Below are positions 24,194 through 32,785 of a stretch of 46,411 bases of DNA, piece by piece. A program made the translations under genes and the position numbers. The DNA is taken from the NCBI RefSeq assembly GCF_001730225.1, contig NZ_MIJE01000005.1, forward strand, positions 1 through 46,411, written 5' to 3'. Under the pieces are notes generated by a model, which saw only the letters and a program-made list of their open reading frames with translations, did no database searches and was not told the origin of the DNA. Numbering within the stretch: position 1 is the first letter of the stretch; each line of letters begins with the position of its first letter. The stretch is from Desulfuribacillus alkaliarsenatis (GTDB lineage Bacteria > Bacillota > Bacilli > Desulfuribacillales > Desulfuribacillaceae).

Positions 24194-26074
24194 ATGAGCA
24201 AATTTCAAAGTAAACTTGATGATTTGTTAATTAAATATGATTTAATACCAATAGATTCTGACGAAACAATGGTAGAAAAGATAATGAAGGAAATATGGGC
24301 GGAAATCCCTACAAGCATCCGCACAGTTATTTGGGGTGCTGGCGCGCATACAAATGAGTTAGTTAATCTACTGCCTATTAACGAAAAAAACATTGTAGGA
24401 ATTCTAGATATTGATTCAACATCTCAAAATCAAACACTACATGGTTACCCTGTTTACGATCCATCGTATATTAAGGATGGAAACATAGAAATGGTGGTTA
24501 TTTCTTCATTTGTGCATAGACAAGAAATGAAGGACACAATAGGAACATTAAATCCTAAGTGTAAGCATATTGATTTCTACGATGAGCTAGCGGCTCGTGG
24601 GATAGAGCTTCAATGTGCTTTCTTTGCTTCTTTTGGGGACTATCAAGAACTTTATCGTATCAAGAGTTTTTACGAGAGTGCCAAAGTTGATGAAGAAAGA
24701 GAACATTACTTATTTCAATTAATATGTAGATACTTAAGTATTAAAGATTTCGTCTACGCAAAACAATTTAGTACTATATACATAGAAAATAATTATAAAA
24801 ATAGCACTAGTATTAAAGAGTTCTGGGATGAATTTGCTATATTAACAAAAAAAATACATGCAGCAATAAGCAAAAGAAATACATTAGATATTAGCATGTT
24901 TGTGATTGATGCTTTGCGCTATAAGGACATTACAGCTATGCCTTACTTAAATAGTTTAGCAGAAAATTCAGCACATTTCACAAAAGCTTTTGCTACTAAC
25001 CTTCATACTCGAATGAGTTTACTTTCAATATTAACTGGTAAACTTCCAATTGATGATGAACTATATAAACAACATATCATAATATTAGAAGAAAGTCCGT
25101 TATTGTCAAAACTAAAGAATAGTGGATATCGTTTGCGTAACTATACATTAGATAAAAACTTTATTGCAGATGGACCAGATATGGAGCTGATTCGTCTGCG
25201 GACAAATCCAAACGAAACAGCTACTGACTCCAATCGAGTAATACGTAAGTCAACTCCTAGTGTACTATGGGATCATATATGTTGTTTAGCTGAAAATATA
25301 GATTCGCCTATATTTACTTTATTACATTTGATTGCTGAAACTCATAGACCACATCTCTGTGGTTTTCATAAGCGTCAACCTCTAATCCATCAAGAAGTCA
25401 GGGAAGTAATAGAATATCTTGATGTATACGTTGAAGAAAATCTACAACAAACGCCTGAGGAATTTATAGAGCAATACAGGGAATGTGTTGAATACGTAGA
25501 TACTCAGCTTAGTTATTACAGTCAGTTCTTCCCAGGTGAATCGTTAAATGTATTCTTTGGGGATCATGGCCAGGCAATAGAGACGGTGTTTCAAAAATCA
25601 GATAATATGTTCCCATTACTTTCATGCCATGATGACCGAATACATGTGCCGTTAATTTTAAATGGACGAACTATTAAATCTAAAGAAGTTAATCAATTAT
25701 TTTCATTGAAAGATTTAGGACAAGTCCTTATTGACTTATTAAATAAATACGAAAACTATTTAAATGTTGACAAAAATACTGAAAAATTAGAGGTTTCAAT
25801 ACCGGAAGTAGAATTCGTACCTATACAATTTGAACCCATATATAACAAAGACGCTATGAAAAATTATCTTAAAGCTGGTGGGGAAAAATTTGTTTGCGGT
25901 ACAAAAGCAGTCAGAACGGAAAATGAAAAGTACGTACTTTATGCTAATGGGGAAGAAGAATTTTATATATTACCAGATGAAGTAACAAACATTAGTAAAG
26001 ACTATATGCTAAATGCATTAATAAAAAAAACTAAGAATTTATTATTGAGTAAAGAATTCCCTAGATTCAACTAA
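24194..26074 (+). CDS. Sulfatase-fold transferase with N-terminal Rossmann domain
   Basis: Residues 35-135 form a PglD-N-like nucleotide-fold domain (RTVIWGAGAHTNELVNLL, GILDIDSTSQNQTLHGYPVYDP, VVISSF). Residues 230-530 match the sulfatase/alkaline-phosphatase superfamily. D239 in FVIDALR is a metal ligand. T272 in NLHTRMSLLSILTG sits where LtaS and EptA-type enzymes have their threonine nucleophile. D457-H458 (FFGDHGQ) complete the metal site. There are no membrane helices, unlike LtaS or EptA. A threonine nucleophile favours phospho- or phosphonyl-transfer rather than sulfate hydrolysis. Between the nonulosonate genes and licD it is a candidate for moving a phosphonate or phosphodiester group onto the glycan. 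The substrate is inferred. Confidence 0.82.
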   Translation: MSKFQSKLDDLLIKYDLIPIDSDETMVEKIMKEIWAEIPTSIRTVIWGAGAHTNELVNLLPINEKNIVGILDIDSTSQNQTLHGYPVYDPSYIKDGNIEMVVISSFVHRQEMKDTIGTLNPKCKHIDFYDELAARGIELQCAFFASFGDYQELYRIKSFYESAKVDEEREHYLFQLICRYLSIKDFVYAKQFSTIYIENNYKNSTSIKEFWDEFAILTKKIHAAISKRNTLDISMFVIDALRYKDITAMPYLNSLAENSAHFTKAFATNLHTRMSLLSILTGKLPIDDELYKQHIIILEESPLLSKLKNSGYRLRNYTLDKNFIADGPDMELIRLRTNPNETATDSNRVIRKSTPSVLWDHICCLAENIDSPIFTLLHLIAETHRPHLCGFHKRQPLIHQEVREVIEYLDVYVEENLQQTPEEFIEQYRECVEYVDTQLSYYSQFFPGESLNVFFGDHGQAIETVFQKSDNMFPLLSCHDDRIHVPLILNGRTIKSKEVNQLFSLKDLGQVLIDLLNKYENYLNVDKNTEKLEVSIPEVEFVPIQFEPIYNKDAMKNYLKAGGEKFVCGTKAVRTENEKYVLYANGEEEFYILPDEVTNISKDYMLNALIKKTKNLLLSKEFPRFN

Positions 26075-26115
26075 GAATTCTTTATCTTATTACACAGACT
26101 GGGAGGTAAAGAGGA

Positions 26116-27018
26116 ATGAATAACCAAAAGCCGAAAGCGATAGTATTTGGAGCTAGCAAAGCTGGACGATATTTTGTAAAGAATAATACTCAGTATAATC
26201 TATTAGCCATTATTGATAATGATATTAAAAAGCACGGTTCTTCTATAAATGGTTTGAAAGTTATTAGTCCAAATCAGATAAATGAGTATCAGTATGATTA
26301 TATTGTTATTACGAGCATTTATATCTATCAGATTCAGGATCAACTAGTTAAAGATTTGCAAGTCGATGAAAATAAAATCATAATTCCCCCAAAGAATCTA
26401 CTTAAACCATCTTTACTTCCATTTATGGATGATTATACTCTTAGATTTGCAAGGGAAAGTTTGTTTTTCATATTAGACCAGTTTGAGAAAAATAATATAA
26501 AGCATTTTATTGATTTTGGCGCACTTCTAGGGATTGTTAGAGAAGGAGACTTTATATCATGGGACGACGATATAGATATAGCTATTTATGCTAGTGATTT
26601 TGATAAAGTAGCTGAAATACTTAAAAATAACATATATAAAAACAGTATAGATTCCAGCGTTCAATGGGAAGGCTTCTTAGCTTATAATAAATCAGATGAT
26701 AGTGCAATAAGTATTGATCTTACAATAAAAGATAACCAACCTATAAAAAAATTCTCAATAAATATAAGCGCTATTTATTTTGATGAGGAGCACGCAATTA
26801 CAGGTGTAAATCATGCTCCAAAACACCATTTTACACAATATGAAAAAATTAATTATTTTGGAAAGCAAATACGTGTTCCGTATGAATATGAGTCATATTT
26901 AGAATTCACTTATGGAAATTGGAGACAACCGAAAAAAGATACTTCATTTGCTGATAATACTAGAACCTTTAGAGAACCAGTTAGCACATACACAGTACCA
27001 CTAGAATTTGTTTATTAG
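26116..27018 (+). CDS. LicD-family phospho/phosphonotransferase with Rossmann N-terminus
   Basis: LicD enzymes move phosphocholine, or other CMP-activated phospho and phosphono groups, onto sugar hydroxyls. The catalytic signature HFIDFGALLGIVREG (about residues 130-144) and ISWDDDIDIAI (D150-D152, D154) is intact. Residues 1-95 are a Rossmann-like domain (KAIVFGASKAGRYFVKN, LLAIIDNDIKKHG, DYIVITS) of the same type as in the preceding gene. A good GGGAGGTAAAGAGG precedes ATG 26116. With two cytidylyltransferases and a phosphonate pathway in the island, the expected donor is a CMP-phosphonate and the acceptor the flagellin glycan. Confidence 0.88.
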   Translation: MNNQKPKAIVFGASKAGRYFVKNNTQYNLLAIIDNDIKKHGSSINGLKVISPNQINEYQYDYIVITSIYIYQIQDQLVKDLQVDENKIIIPPKNLLKPSLLPFMDDYTLRFARESLFFILDQFEKNNIKHFIDFGALLGIVREGDFISWDDDIDIAIYASDFDKVAEILKNNIYKNSIDSSVQWEGFLAYNKSDDSAISIDLTIKDNQPIKKFSINISAIYFDEEHAITGVNHAPKHHFTQYEKINYFGKQIRVPYEYESYLEFTYGNWRQPKKDTSFADNTRTFREPVSTYTVPLEFVY

Positions 27019-27052
27019 ACAATTGTAAATACTTCCGAAAGAGGTGTGGATT

Positions 27053-27799
27053 ATGACAAGAATTAAAAATAAAGTTATTAGTATAGATTATGAAAAGGCA
27101 AATCAATTTTTTGAGAATAGAGCAAATAAATATAACGAAAAGTATCCGTATGTTTCTACTATGTATCAAGATTCTAACCCAGAACTTACAAAACTTAGAG
27201 ATGAATACGAAAAAAACAAAATCTTTCCTATGCTAGAAATTGACTTCGAAAGTAAAATCCTGGATGTTGGTTGTGGTGTTGGAAGGTGGGCTGATCTACT
27301 TTACAAAAATGGTTCAATTTATTTAGGAGTTGATTTTAGTAATGATTTACTAGAACTAGCTCGAAAAAGAATTACAACAATCCCAGGTAAAGTAGAATTT
27401 CAGCATCTAGCAGCACAAGATATAAAAAACAATAACCTTGTGATTAGTGGTAATTTTAACAGATTTATCATTACCGGAGTGCTTCAATATCTAAATGATG
27501 CCGATATAGAAAAATGTTTACAAGGAATTGTTTCTTTAGCTGATACGAATAGCATTGTTTATATCAAAGAAACGGTGTCTATTGAAAGTCGTTTAACTTT
27601 AAATCAATTTTATTCTGAAGAATTAGATGTTGAATATAGTGCAATTTATCGAAATAAAGAACAATATGAAACAATTTTTGAAAAAACACTTATAGCAAAT
27701 GGCTTTCGAACTATAAAAAGAGGTTATTTATACGAAGATAAAGTATTAAACAATCGGAATGAAACTATGCAATATTTTTATATTTTAGAAAGGAAGTAA
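27053..27799 (+). CDS. Class I SAM-dependent methyltransferase
   Basis: Motif I ILDVGCGVGRWADLL (D71-G75) and YLGVDFSNDLLELARKR (motif II/III) identify a Rossmann-fold methyltransferase. The end (QYFYILERK) matches the usual final strand. ATG 27053 follows AAAGAGGTG with 7 bases; an upstream GTG at 27044 lies within that site. The substrate is unknown; sugar O-methylation or phosphonate ester methylation are both reasonable in this island. The remnant of another methyltransferase lies at 29073-29231. Confidence 0.85.
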   Translation: MTRIKNKVISIDYEKANQFFENRANKYNEKYPYVSTMYQDSNPELTKLRDEYEKNKIFPMLEIDFESKILDVGCGVGRWADLLYKNGSIYLGVDFSNDLLELARKRITTIPGKVEFQHLAAQDIKNNNLVISGNFNRFIITGVLQYLNDADIEKCLQGIVSLADTNSIVYIKETVSIESRLTLNQFYSEELDVEYSAIYRNKEQYETIFEKTLIANGFRTIKRGYLYEDKVLNNRNETMQYFYILERK

Positions 27800-27802
27800 T
27801 CC

Positions 27803-28411
27803 ATGAAAATACACGATACAATATTTGCATTTGATTTAGATGGTACCGTAACGAAACAGGAAATTCTCCCTGTTCTTGCGAAAGAGCTGAATTTGTATGA
27901 TGAAATGAGCCTACTAACAAAGTTAACTTTAGATGGTTCGATAGATTTCAAACAATCTTTTCGATTGAGAGTCGAAATATTAAAAAGTATTCCTATATCT
28001 AGAATTCAAGAAATTGTAGCTGATATCCAGCTAGATTCTAATATTGAAGCATTTATTAAACAAAATCGTCAAAGGTGTGTAATAGTAACAGGTAACCTAG
28101 ATGTATGGATAGCGCCTATCATTAAACGGTTAGAATGTGTAAGTTTTTCATCGATAGCTAATGTTGATGGAGACCGCTTGTTAAGTATTCAAGAAATACT
28201 TCTTAAGAATAAAGCTATCTTTGAAACGAGAAATCAAGCTAAAAAAGTAGTTGCAATTGGTGAAAGTTATAATGATATATCTATGTTTACAGAAGCAGAT
28301 TTAGGAGTAGCATTTGGTGGGATACATGATCCCGTTGATGAATTAATACAAGTATCAAACTATGTAGTGTATGATGGAGGTGCTCTATGCAATCTATTAG
28401 AAACGTTATAA
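27803..28411 (+). CDS. HAD-family phosphatase (SerB-like)
   Basis: A 202-aa HAD hydrolase. Motif I is FAFDLDGTVT (nucleophile D11, acid/base D13), motif II VIVTGN, motif IV region AIGESYNDISMFTEADLGVAFGG. The order and cap resemble phosphoserine-phosphatase-like IB subclass enzymes. It starts 4 bases after the methyltransferase and overlaps the next gene by 25 bases, so the pair is translationally coupled. Its substrate could be a phosphorylated alcohol or sugar used by the adjoining cytidylyltransferase; nothing in the sequence settles this. Confidence 0.82.
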   Translation: MKIHDTIFAFDLDGTVTKQEILPVLAKELNLYDEMSLLTKLTLDGSIDFKQSFRLRVEILKSIPISRIQEIVADIQLDSNIEAFIKQNRQRCVIVTGNLDVWIAPIIKRLECVSFSSIANVDGDRLLSIQEILLKNKAIFETRNQAKKVVAIGESYNDISMFTEADLGVAFGGIHDPVDELIQVSNYVVYDGGALCNLLETL

Positions 28412-29046
28412 TAGCTGCTGCAGGTATGGGTAACCGGCTCGGATATGGTATCCCTAAATGTTTAGTAGAAGTACTTGGTAAAAAAATCATAGAATATCAA
28501 TTAGATCTTTTGAAAGATGTACCAAATGTTAGAATAGTTGTGGGATATAGGGAAAAACAAGTGCTAGAGGATATTAAGAAAATTAGAAAAGATATAATTT
28601 TTGTTAGGAACCCTTCCTTTAAAGATACAACAACATTACAGAGTCTTTACCTTGCTACAAAAGGCCTGGAAGATTCTTGTATTATCATGGATGGAGATAC
28701 CATTTATGAAAGGGAAAGCTTTAATCAATTCATGAAAGCTTGTGAAGATAATGTTCCTACAATTGGAGTAACATCATACATTTCCGATGAACCAGTCTAT
28801 GCACAAGTTTGCAATGATAGTCAGTATGTTGTTGGGTTTAGCAGAGATATTGAATCAGGTTTTGAATGGGCTAATTTAGCTTTAATCCAACCGAGTATGT
28901 TAGCAAACAACAACACACATGTCTATCAGCAGCTAAGTAAATATCTTCCAATGAGGGCTATTCATGTTAAGCGATTAGAAATAGATACAGAACATGATTT
29001 GCAAGTTGCTATAAAAACATTAAATGAACACCCTAACTATGTATAG
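28387..29046 (+). CDS. LicC-like cytidylyltransferase (MobA-like NTP transferase)
   Basis: GT-A-fold nucleotidyltransferase of 219 aa. The nucleotide-binding loop AAAGMGNRLGYGIPKCL (R17, K24) is complete, and the metal motif MDGDTIY and the tail LEIDTEHDLQVA are as in LicC-type CTP:phosphocholine cytidylyltransferases. It would make a CMP ester of a phosphate- or phosphonate-bearing alcohol for LicD. The ATG lies inside the 3' end of the HAD gene, with GGAGG nine bases earlier. Confidence 0.85.
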   Translation: MQSIRNVIIAAAGMGNRLGYGIPKCLVEVLGKKIIEYQLDLLKDVPNVRIVVGYREKQVLEDIKKIRKDIIFVRNPSFKDTTTLQSLYLATKGLEDSCIIMDGDTIYERESFNQFMKACEDNVPTIGVTSYISDEPVYAQVCNDSQYVVGFSRDIESGFEWANLALIQPSMLANNNTHVYQQLSKYLPMRAIHVKRLEIDTEHDLQVAIKTLNEHPNYV

Positions 29047-29072
29047 TTTTCTTTTAATATGAGATGTTTGTA

Positions 29073-29231
29073 CTTTTGGTTTCAAAGCACGACAAAATAT
29101 TAGATATAGGATGTAGTGATGGGAGATTTTCGTTTATAATATCGGAATATTGCAAATCGATTGATGCATTTGACATTTCTCAAGGTCTAATAGAGACAGC
29201 TAAATGTTTGAAAATATTGGGATGTCGTTAA
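29073..29231 (+). pseudogene. Remnant of a SAM-dependent methyltransferase
   Basis: A 52-codon open frame without a start codon or ribosome binding site reads LLVSKHDKILDIGCSDGRFS and later SIDAFDISQGLIETAK before TAA at 29229. These are motif I (LDIGCSDGRF) and motif II of a class I methyltransferase; everything before and after is missing. This explains most of the 295-base gap between the cytidylyltransferase and the APS-kinase-like gene. Confidence 0.75.
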
Positions 29232-29350
29232 TAACGAGTAAAGTACTAAGTAATTACACTAAAAATGGGAATGAATTAATGAGTAAAATATTCTTATTTC
29301 AAAACCTATAGTAATGGCTAAGTGAAAATTTGTAAGTGAGGTAAATGACT

Positions 29351-29890
29351 ATGAACAAGGGTTTTACAATATGGCTTACTGGTCTAAGTGGTGCAGGAAA
29401 AAGCACTCTTGCTATAGAAATCGAAAAATTTATCAAAGAGCAAGGAAAACCTGTACAGGTTCTTGATGGTGATATCATAAGAAATGAAGTAGGAAATTTG
29501 TTTGGGTACACAAGGGAAGATCGACAGAAAATGGGTCGGGTGGTTCGAACCATAGCTAAACTGCTAAATGATAATGGCATAAATGTTATAGTTGCTGCTA
29601 TCGCAGCATATGAAGAGATGAGAGTAGCAAATCGAGATAAAATTGATAATTATATTGAAGTATACGTCAACTGTTCAATTGATACTTGCATAGAGCGCGA
29701 TGTAAAGGGGTTATACAAAAAAGCTCTTAGAGGTGAAGCTAAGCATGTTGTTGGTATTGATGATGTCTATGAAGTACCAGAACATTTCGATATTGAAGTT
29801 AAAACTGACATCGAGACCGTAGAAGAAAGCGGAAAAAGAATAAAGGACTTTATATTGAAACATTATATCAGAAATGAAATAACTACTTAG
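29351..29890 (+). CDS. Adenylylsulfate-kinase-like protein (CysC family)
   Basis: The P-loop GLSGAGKST (residues 11-19) and the family segments VLDGDIIRNEVGNLFGYTRE, RVVRTIAKLLNDNGINVIVA and YVNCSIDTCIERDVKGLYKKA identify a CysC-type kinase. ATG 29351 gives an 8-base spacing to AGTGAGGT; ATG 29345 is too close. No ATP sulfurylase or sulfotransferase is present here. CysC homologues in some capsule loci instead phosphorylate the ribose of a cytidine nucleotide (the CDP-phosphoramidate kinase of Campylobacter jejuni). Since this gene sits among cytidylyltransferases, such a role on a CMP-phosphonate is possible. Standard APS kinase remains the default call. Confidence 0.85.
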   Translation: MNKGFTIWLTGLSGAGKSTLAIEIEKFIKEQGKPVQVLDGDIIRNEVGNLFGYTREDRQKMGRVVRTIAKLLNDNGINVIVAAIAAYEEMRVANRDKIDNYIEVYVNCSIDTCIERDVKGLYKKALRGEAKHVVGIDDVYEVPEHFDIEVKTDIETVEESGKRIKDFILKHYIRNEITT

Positions 29891-29912
29891 TAAATTAAAT
29901 TAAGCTAAACAT

Positions 29913-29997
29913 GTATCTTTGGAGGAGTAGATACGGGGGAGAATAACAGAGGGATATGTTGATTGAGAAACAAGAGAAACAATTAATGCGTATATAA
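29913..29997 (+). other. Leader with a GGA-loop hairpin and a 13-codon micro-ORF before pepM
   Basis: GTATCT (29913-29918) pairs with AGATAC (29929-29934) around a loop containing GGAGGAG. Downstream, AGAGGGAT precedes an ATG at 29956 that reads MLIEKQEKQLMRI and stops at 29995. It may be the stub of a deleted gene or a leader peptide. I cannot tell which. Confidence 0.4.
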
Positions 29998-30042
29998 TTT
30001 AATTTCTGCACATGACATATATTATATGAGGAAGTGTTTTGA

Positions 30043-31638
30043 TTGAAAAAGACAACACAATTAAAGAACTTAATTCAATCAAGGGATTTACAATTTATCA
30101 TGGAAGCCCATAATGGTCTTTCAGCAAAAATTGTTGAAGAAGCTGGATTCAAAGGGATTTGGGGTAGTGGCCTGTCTATTTCTGCTTCCTTAGGGGTTCG
30201 AGACAATAACGAAGCTTCGTGGACACAGGTTTTAGATGTACTGGAATTTATGAGTGATGCGACATCGATTCCTATTTTGTTAGACGGAGATACAGGATAC
30301 GGGAATTTTAATAATATGCGAAGACTAGTAAAAAAGTTAGAACAACGTAATATTGCTGGAGTGTGTATTGAGGACAAGCTGTTTCCAAAAACGAACTCGT
30401 TTATTGGTGGTGAAGCACAACCACTAGCGGATATTGAGGAGTTCTGTGGTAAAATACAAGCTGCTAAAGAGTCACAAACAGACGACGATTTCATGGTTGT
30501 AGCTCGTGTAGAGGCATTCATTGCAGGTTGGGGTTTAGATGAGGCATTGAGACGTGCTGAAGCCTATAGATTAGCGGGCGCTGATGCAATTTTAATGCAT
30601 AGCAAGAAGTCTGATCCGTCTGACATTGAGGCTTTTATGAAAGAATGGGGAAATAGACACCCAGTTGTGATTGTTCCGACTAAATATTATTCGACTCCAA
30701 CAGAGTATTTTAAAGAACTTGGAATCAACTTAGTTATTTGGGCAAATCACAATATTCGCTCTTCAATAACAGCAATGCAAAATACAACCAAGCAAGTATT
30801 TAATGATGAAAGTCTAATAAACGTTGAAGGCAATATTGCATCAGTTAGTGAAGTGTTTAGAATTCAAGGGGCAGACGAGCTTAAAGAAGCAGAGAAAAAA
30901 TACCTTCCAACTAATAACAAGGATATTAGTGCAGTTATTTTAGCGGCTTCACAAGGTGAGCAATTTGGTGAACTGACAAAAGATAAACCTAAATCAATGC
31001 TATTAGTAAACGGCAAACCAATTTTAGCAACACAGATAGAACAATTAAACCAAGTTGGGATTAAGCGGATTTCTGTAGTGAGAGGATTTGCTAAAGAGAA
31101 AATTTCTTTTGCAAATGTTAATATGATAGACAATGAACAATATGATGAATCTAAGGAATTATATTCATTGTATTTAGCATTGAATCGTGTAAACGGCGAT
31201 ACATTGATTACCTATGGCGATATTATTTATAAGAGTTATATTTTGAATGAACTACTTAATGATCCGAACGATATTACGATTATTGTAGACTCAGACTACG
31301 AACAATCGGGGAGTTTCCATGATTACGTAACGGCTGATCAACCATATTGCAGGAAACAATTTAATCAGGCTGTAAAGTTTCAGCAAATGTCCACAGATAT
31401 ACCTAAAGAAAAAATATGCGGTGAATTCATTGGACTTTGGAAAGTATCTAAAGAAGGTGCTAAACATGTGCAGGATGCATTTACTAAGCTTTCTAAAGAA
31501 TATGATATTAAAACACTTCGCCTACAAGATTTATTTAATGAGATAGCAAAAGAACATACAGTCGCTATAAAATACATTAGAGGATCTTGGTTAGATATTG
31601 ATGATATTATTGACTTACAAAAGGCTGGTGAGCTATAG
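30043..31638 (+). CDS. pepM: Phosphoenolpyruvate mutase fused to a nucleotidyltransferase
   Basis: The N-terminal TIM barrel (residues 1-285) is PEP mutase, which makes the C-P bond: PEP to phosphonopyruvate. The diagnostic EDKxxxxxNS motif is present as [10 protein letters not shown] (110-119), with [11 protein letters not shown] upstream. The C-terminal part (about 295-531) is a MobA-like nucleotidyltransferase domain ([12 protein letters not shown] onward, [29 protein letters not shown]). Fusions of this sort occur where phosphonates are activated with CTP. Its G-rich loop is [17 protein letters not shown] (301-317), lacking the usual GxGxR, so activity is less certain than for the free-standing enzymes. 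TTG 30043 follows GAGGAAG. Confidence 0.92.
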   Translation: MKKTTQLKNLIQSRDLQFIMEAHNGLSAKIVEEAGFKGIWGSGLSISASLGVRDNNEASWTQVLDVLEFMSDATSIPILLDGDTGYGNFNNMRRLVKKLEQRNIAGVCIEDKLFPKTNSFIGGEAQPLADIEEFCGKIQAAKESQTDDDFMVVARVEAFIAGWGLDEALRRAEAYRLAGADAILMHSKKSDPSDIEAFMKEWGNRHPVVIVPTKYYSTPTEYFKELGINLVIWANHNIRSSITAMQNTTKQVFNDESLINVEGNIASVSEVFRIQGADELKEAEKKYLPTNNKDISAVILAASQGEQFGELTKDKPKSMLLVNGKPILATQIEQLNQVGIKRISVVRGFAKEKISFANVNMIDNEQYDESKELYSLYLALNRVNGDTLITYGDIIYKSYILNELLNDPNDITIIVDSDYEQSGSFHDYVTADQPYCRKQFNQAVKFQQMSTDIPKEKICGEFIGLWKVSKEGAKHVQDAFTKLSKEYDIKTLRLQDLFNEIAKEHTVAIKYIRGSWLDIDDIIDLQKAGEL

Positions 31639-31639
31639 A

Positions 31640-32785
31640 ATGTTATCTACTAAGAATTTTGTTCAACAATTAAAATGCATTGGTTTTACATTTTTTAGTG
31701 GAGTTCCCTGTTCTTTTTTTAAGGATTTTATTAATTACGCTATAAATGAATGTGAATATATTATGGCTGCAAATGAAGGAGATGCAGTTGCGACTTGTGC
31801 TGGTGCTTATTTGGGTGGGCGCAAGTCTGTTTTTTTATGTCAAAATTCTGGGTTAACCAACGCACTTTCCCCGCTAACATCTCTAAATCATACATTTGAG
31901 ATACCAGTACTTGGATTTGTTAGTCTGCGCGGAGAAGTGGGTATTCCTGATGAACCACAGCATGAATTATTGGGACAAGTTACAGGTGACATGCTTAATA
32001 CGGCAAGAATTGCTTGGGAGTATTTATCGGATGATTGGGATGAGGCATTAAAGCAAATCAAAAGAGCAAACGAATTTATTAGAACAAATAAATCATTCTT
32101 CTTTATTGTAAAAAAAGGCACCTTTGATTCCGTTCCATTAAACGAGCAGTCACTTAATATAACACGAAATAAGACGATTAGAAAACGTGAAACAGATGAT
32201 CAACAACCAAAACGACTGGAAGCATTAGATATAATTAATCGCCTAAAAGATAACAACACTGGTATATTTACAACTACAGGAATGACTGGTCGGGAACTTT
32301 TTGAAATTGAAGATGCGCCGAACAACTTATATATGGTAGGGTCTATGGGTTGTGTCAGTGCTTTAGCACTTGGAGCAGCATTAGTGCAGCAAGATAAAAA
32401 ATTTATTGCTATTGATGGGGATGCAGCTTTTTTAATGCGAATGGGTTCTATAGCTACGAACGCATACTACAATCCTCCGAATTTATTTCATCTGTTATTA
32501 GATAACCATGCCCATGAGTCAACGGGGTGTCAACAGACGGTTTCTCAAAATATAGACTTTGTTTCAATAGCTGCTTCAGTAGGTTATGATAAAGCACTTT
32601 ACATACACAATCTAAATGAATTATCTGAAGCTATAAGTGAATGGAATGAGAAGCAAAAACTAACGTTTGCTTATATGAAAATATCTACTGGGACAAAAAA
32701 GGACTTAGGAAGACCTAAAGTATCACCTCCACAAGTGAAAGAACGTTTTGTGAATTTTTTAAGGGGAGAGACACATGGTGAATAA
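31640..32785 (+). CDS. Phosphonopyruvate decarboxylase
   Basis: Thiamine-diphosphate enzyme that converts phosphonopyruvate to phosphonoacetaldehyde, pulling the unfavourable mutase step forward. The N-terminal domain has FFSGVPCSFFKDFI and the AANEGDAVATCAGAYLGG segment with the cofactor-activating Glu. The C-terminal domain has the ThDP-binding GDG-type motif AIDGDAAFLMRMGS and LLDNHAHESTGCQQT. The length of about 381 aa is normal. ATG 31640 follows the pepM stop by one base, with GGTGAG as ribosome binding site; the upstream in-frame starts overlap pepM. The next gene overlaps it by 11 bases. Confidence 0.93.
   Translation: MLSTKNFVQQLKCIGFTFFSGVPCSFFKDFINYAINECEYIMAANEGDAVATCAGAYLGGRKSVFLCQNSGLTNALSPLTSLNHTFEIPVLGFVSLRGEVGIPDEPQHELLGQVTGDMLNTARIAWEYLSDDWDEALKQIKRANEFIRTNKSFFFIVKKGTFDSVPLNEQSLNITRNKTIRKRETDDQQPKRLEALDIINRLKDNNTGIFTTTGMTGRELFEIEDAPNNLYMVGSMGCVSALALGAALVQQDKKFIAIDGDAAFLMRMGSIATNAYYNPPNLFHLLLDNHAHESTGCQQTVSQNIDFVSIAASVGYDKALYIHNLNELSEAISEWNEKQKLTFAYMKISTGTKKDLGRPKVSPPQVKERFVNFLRGETHGE

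Noticed and set aside
27500-27507. GCCGATAT inside the methyltransferase gene
   Set aside because: No TAAA at the right distance and no gene start follows closely.
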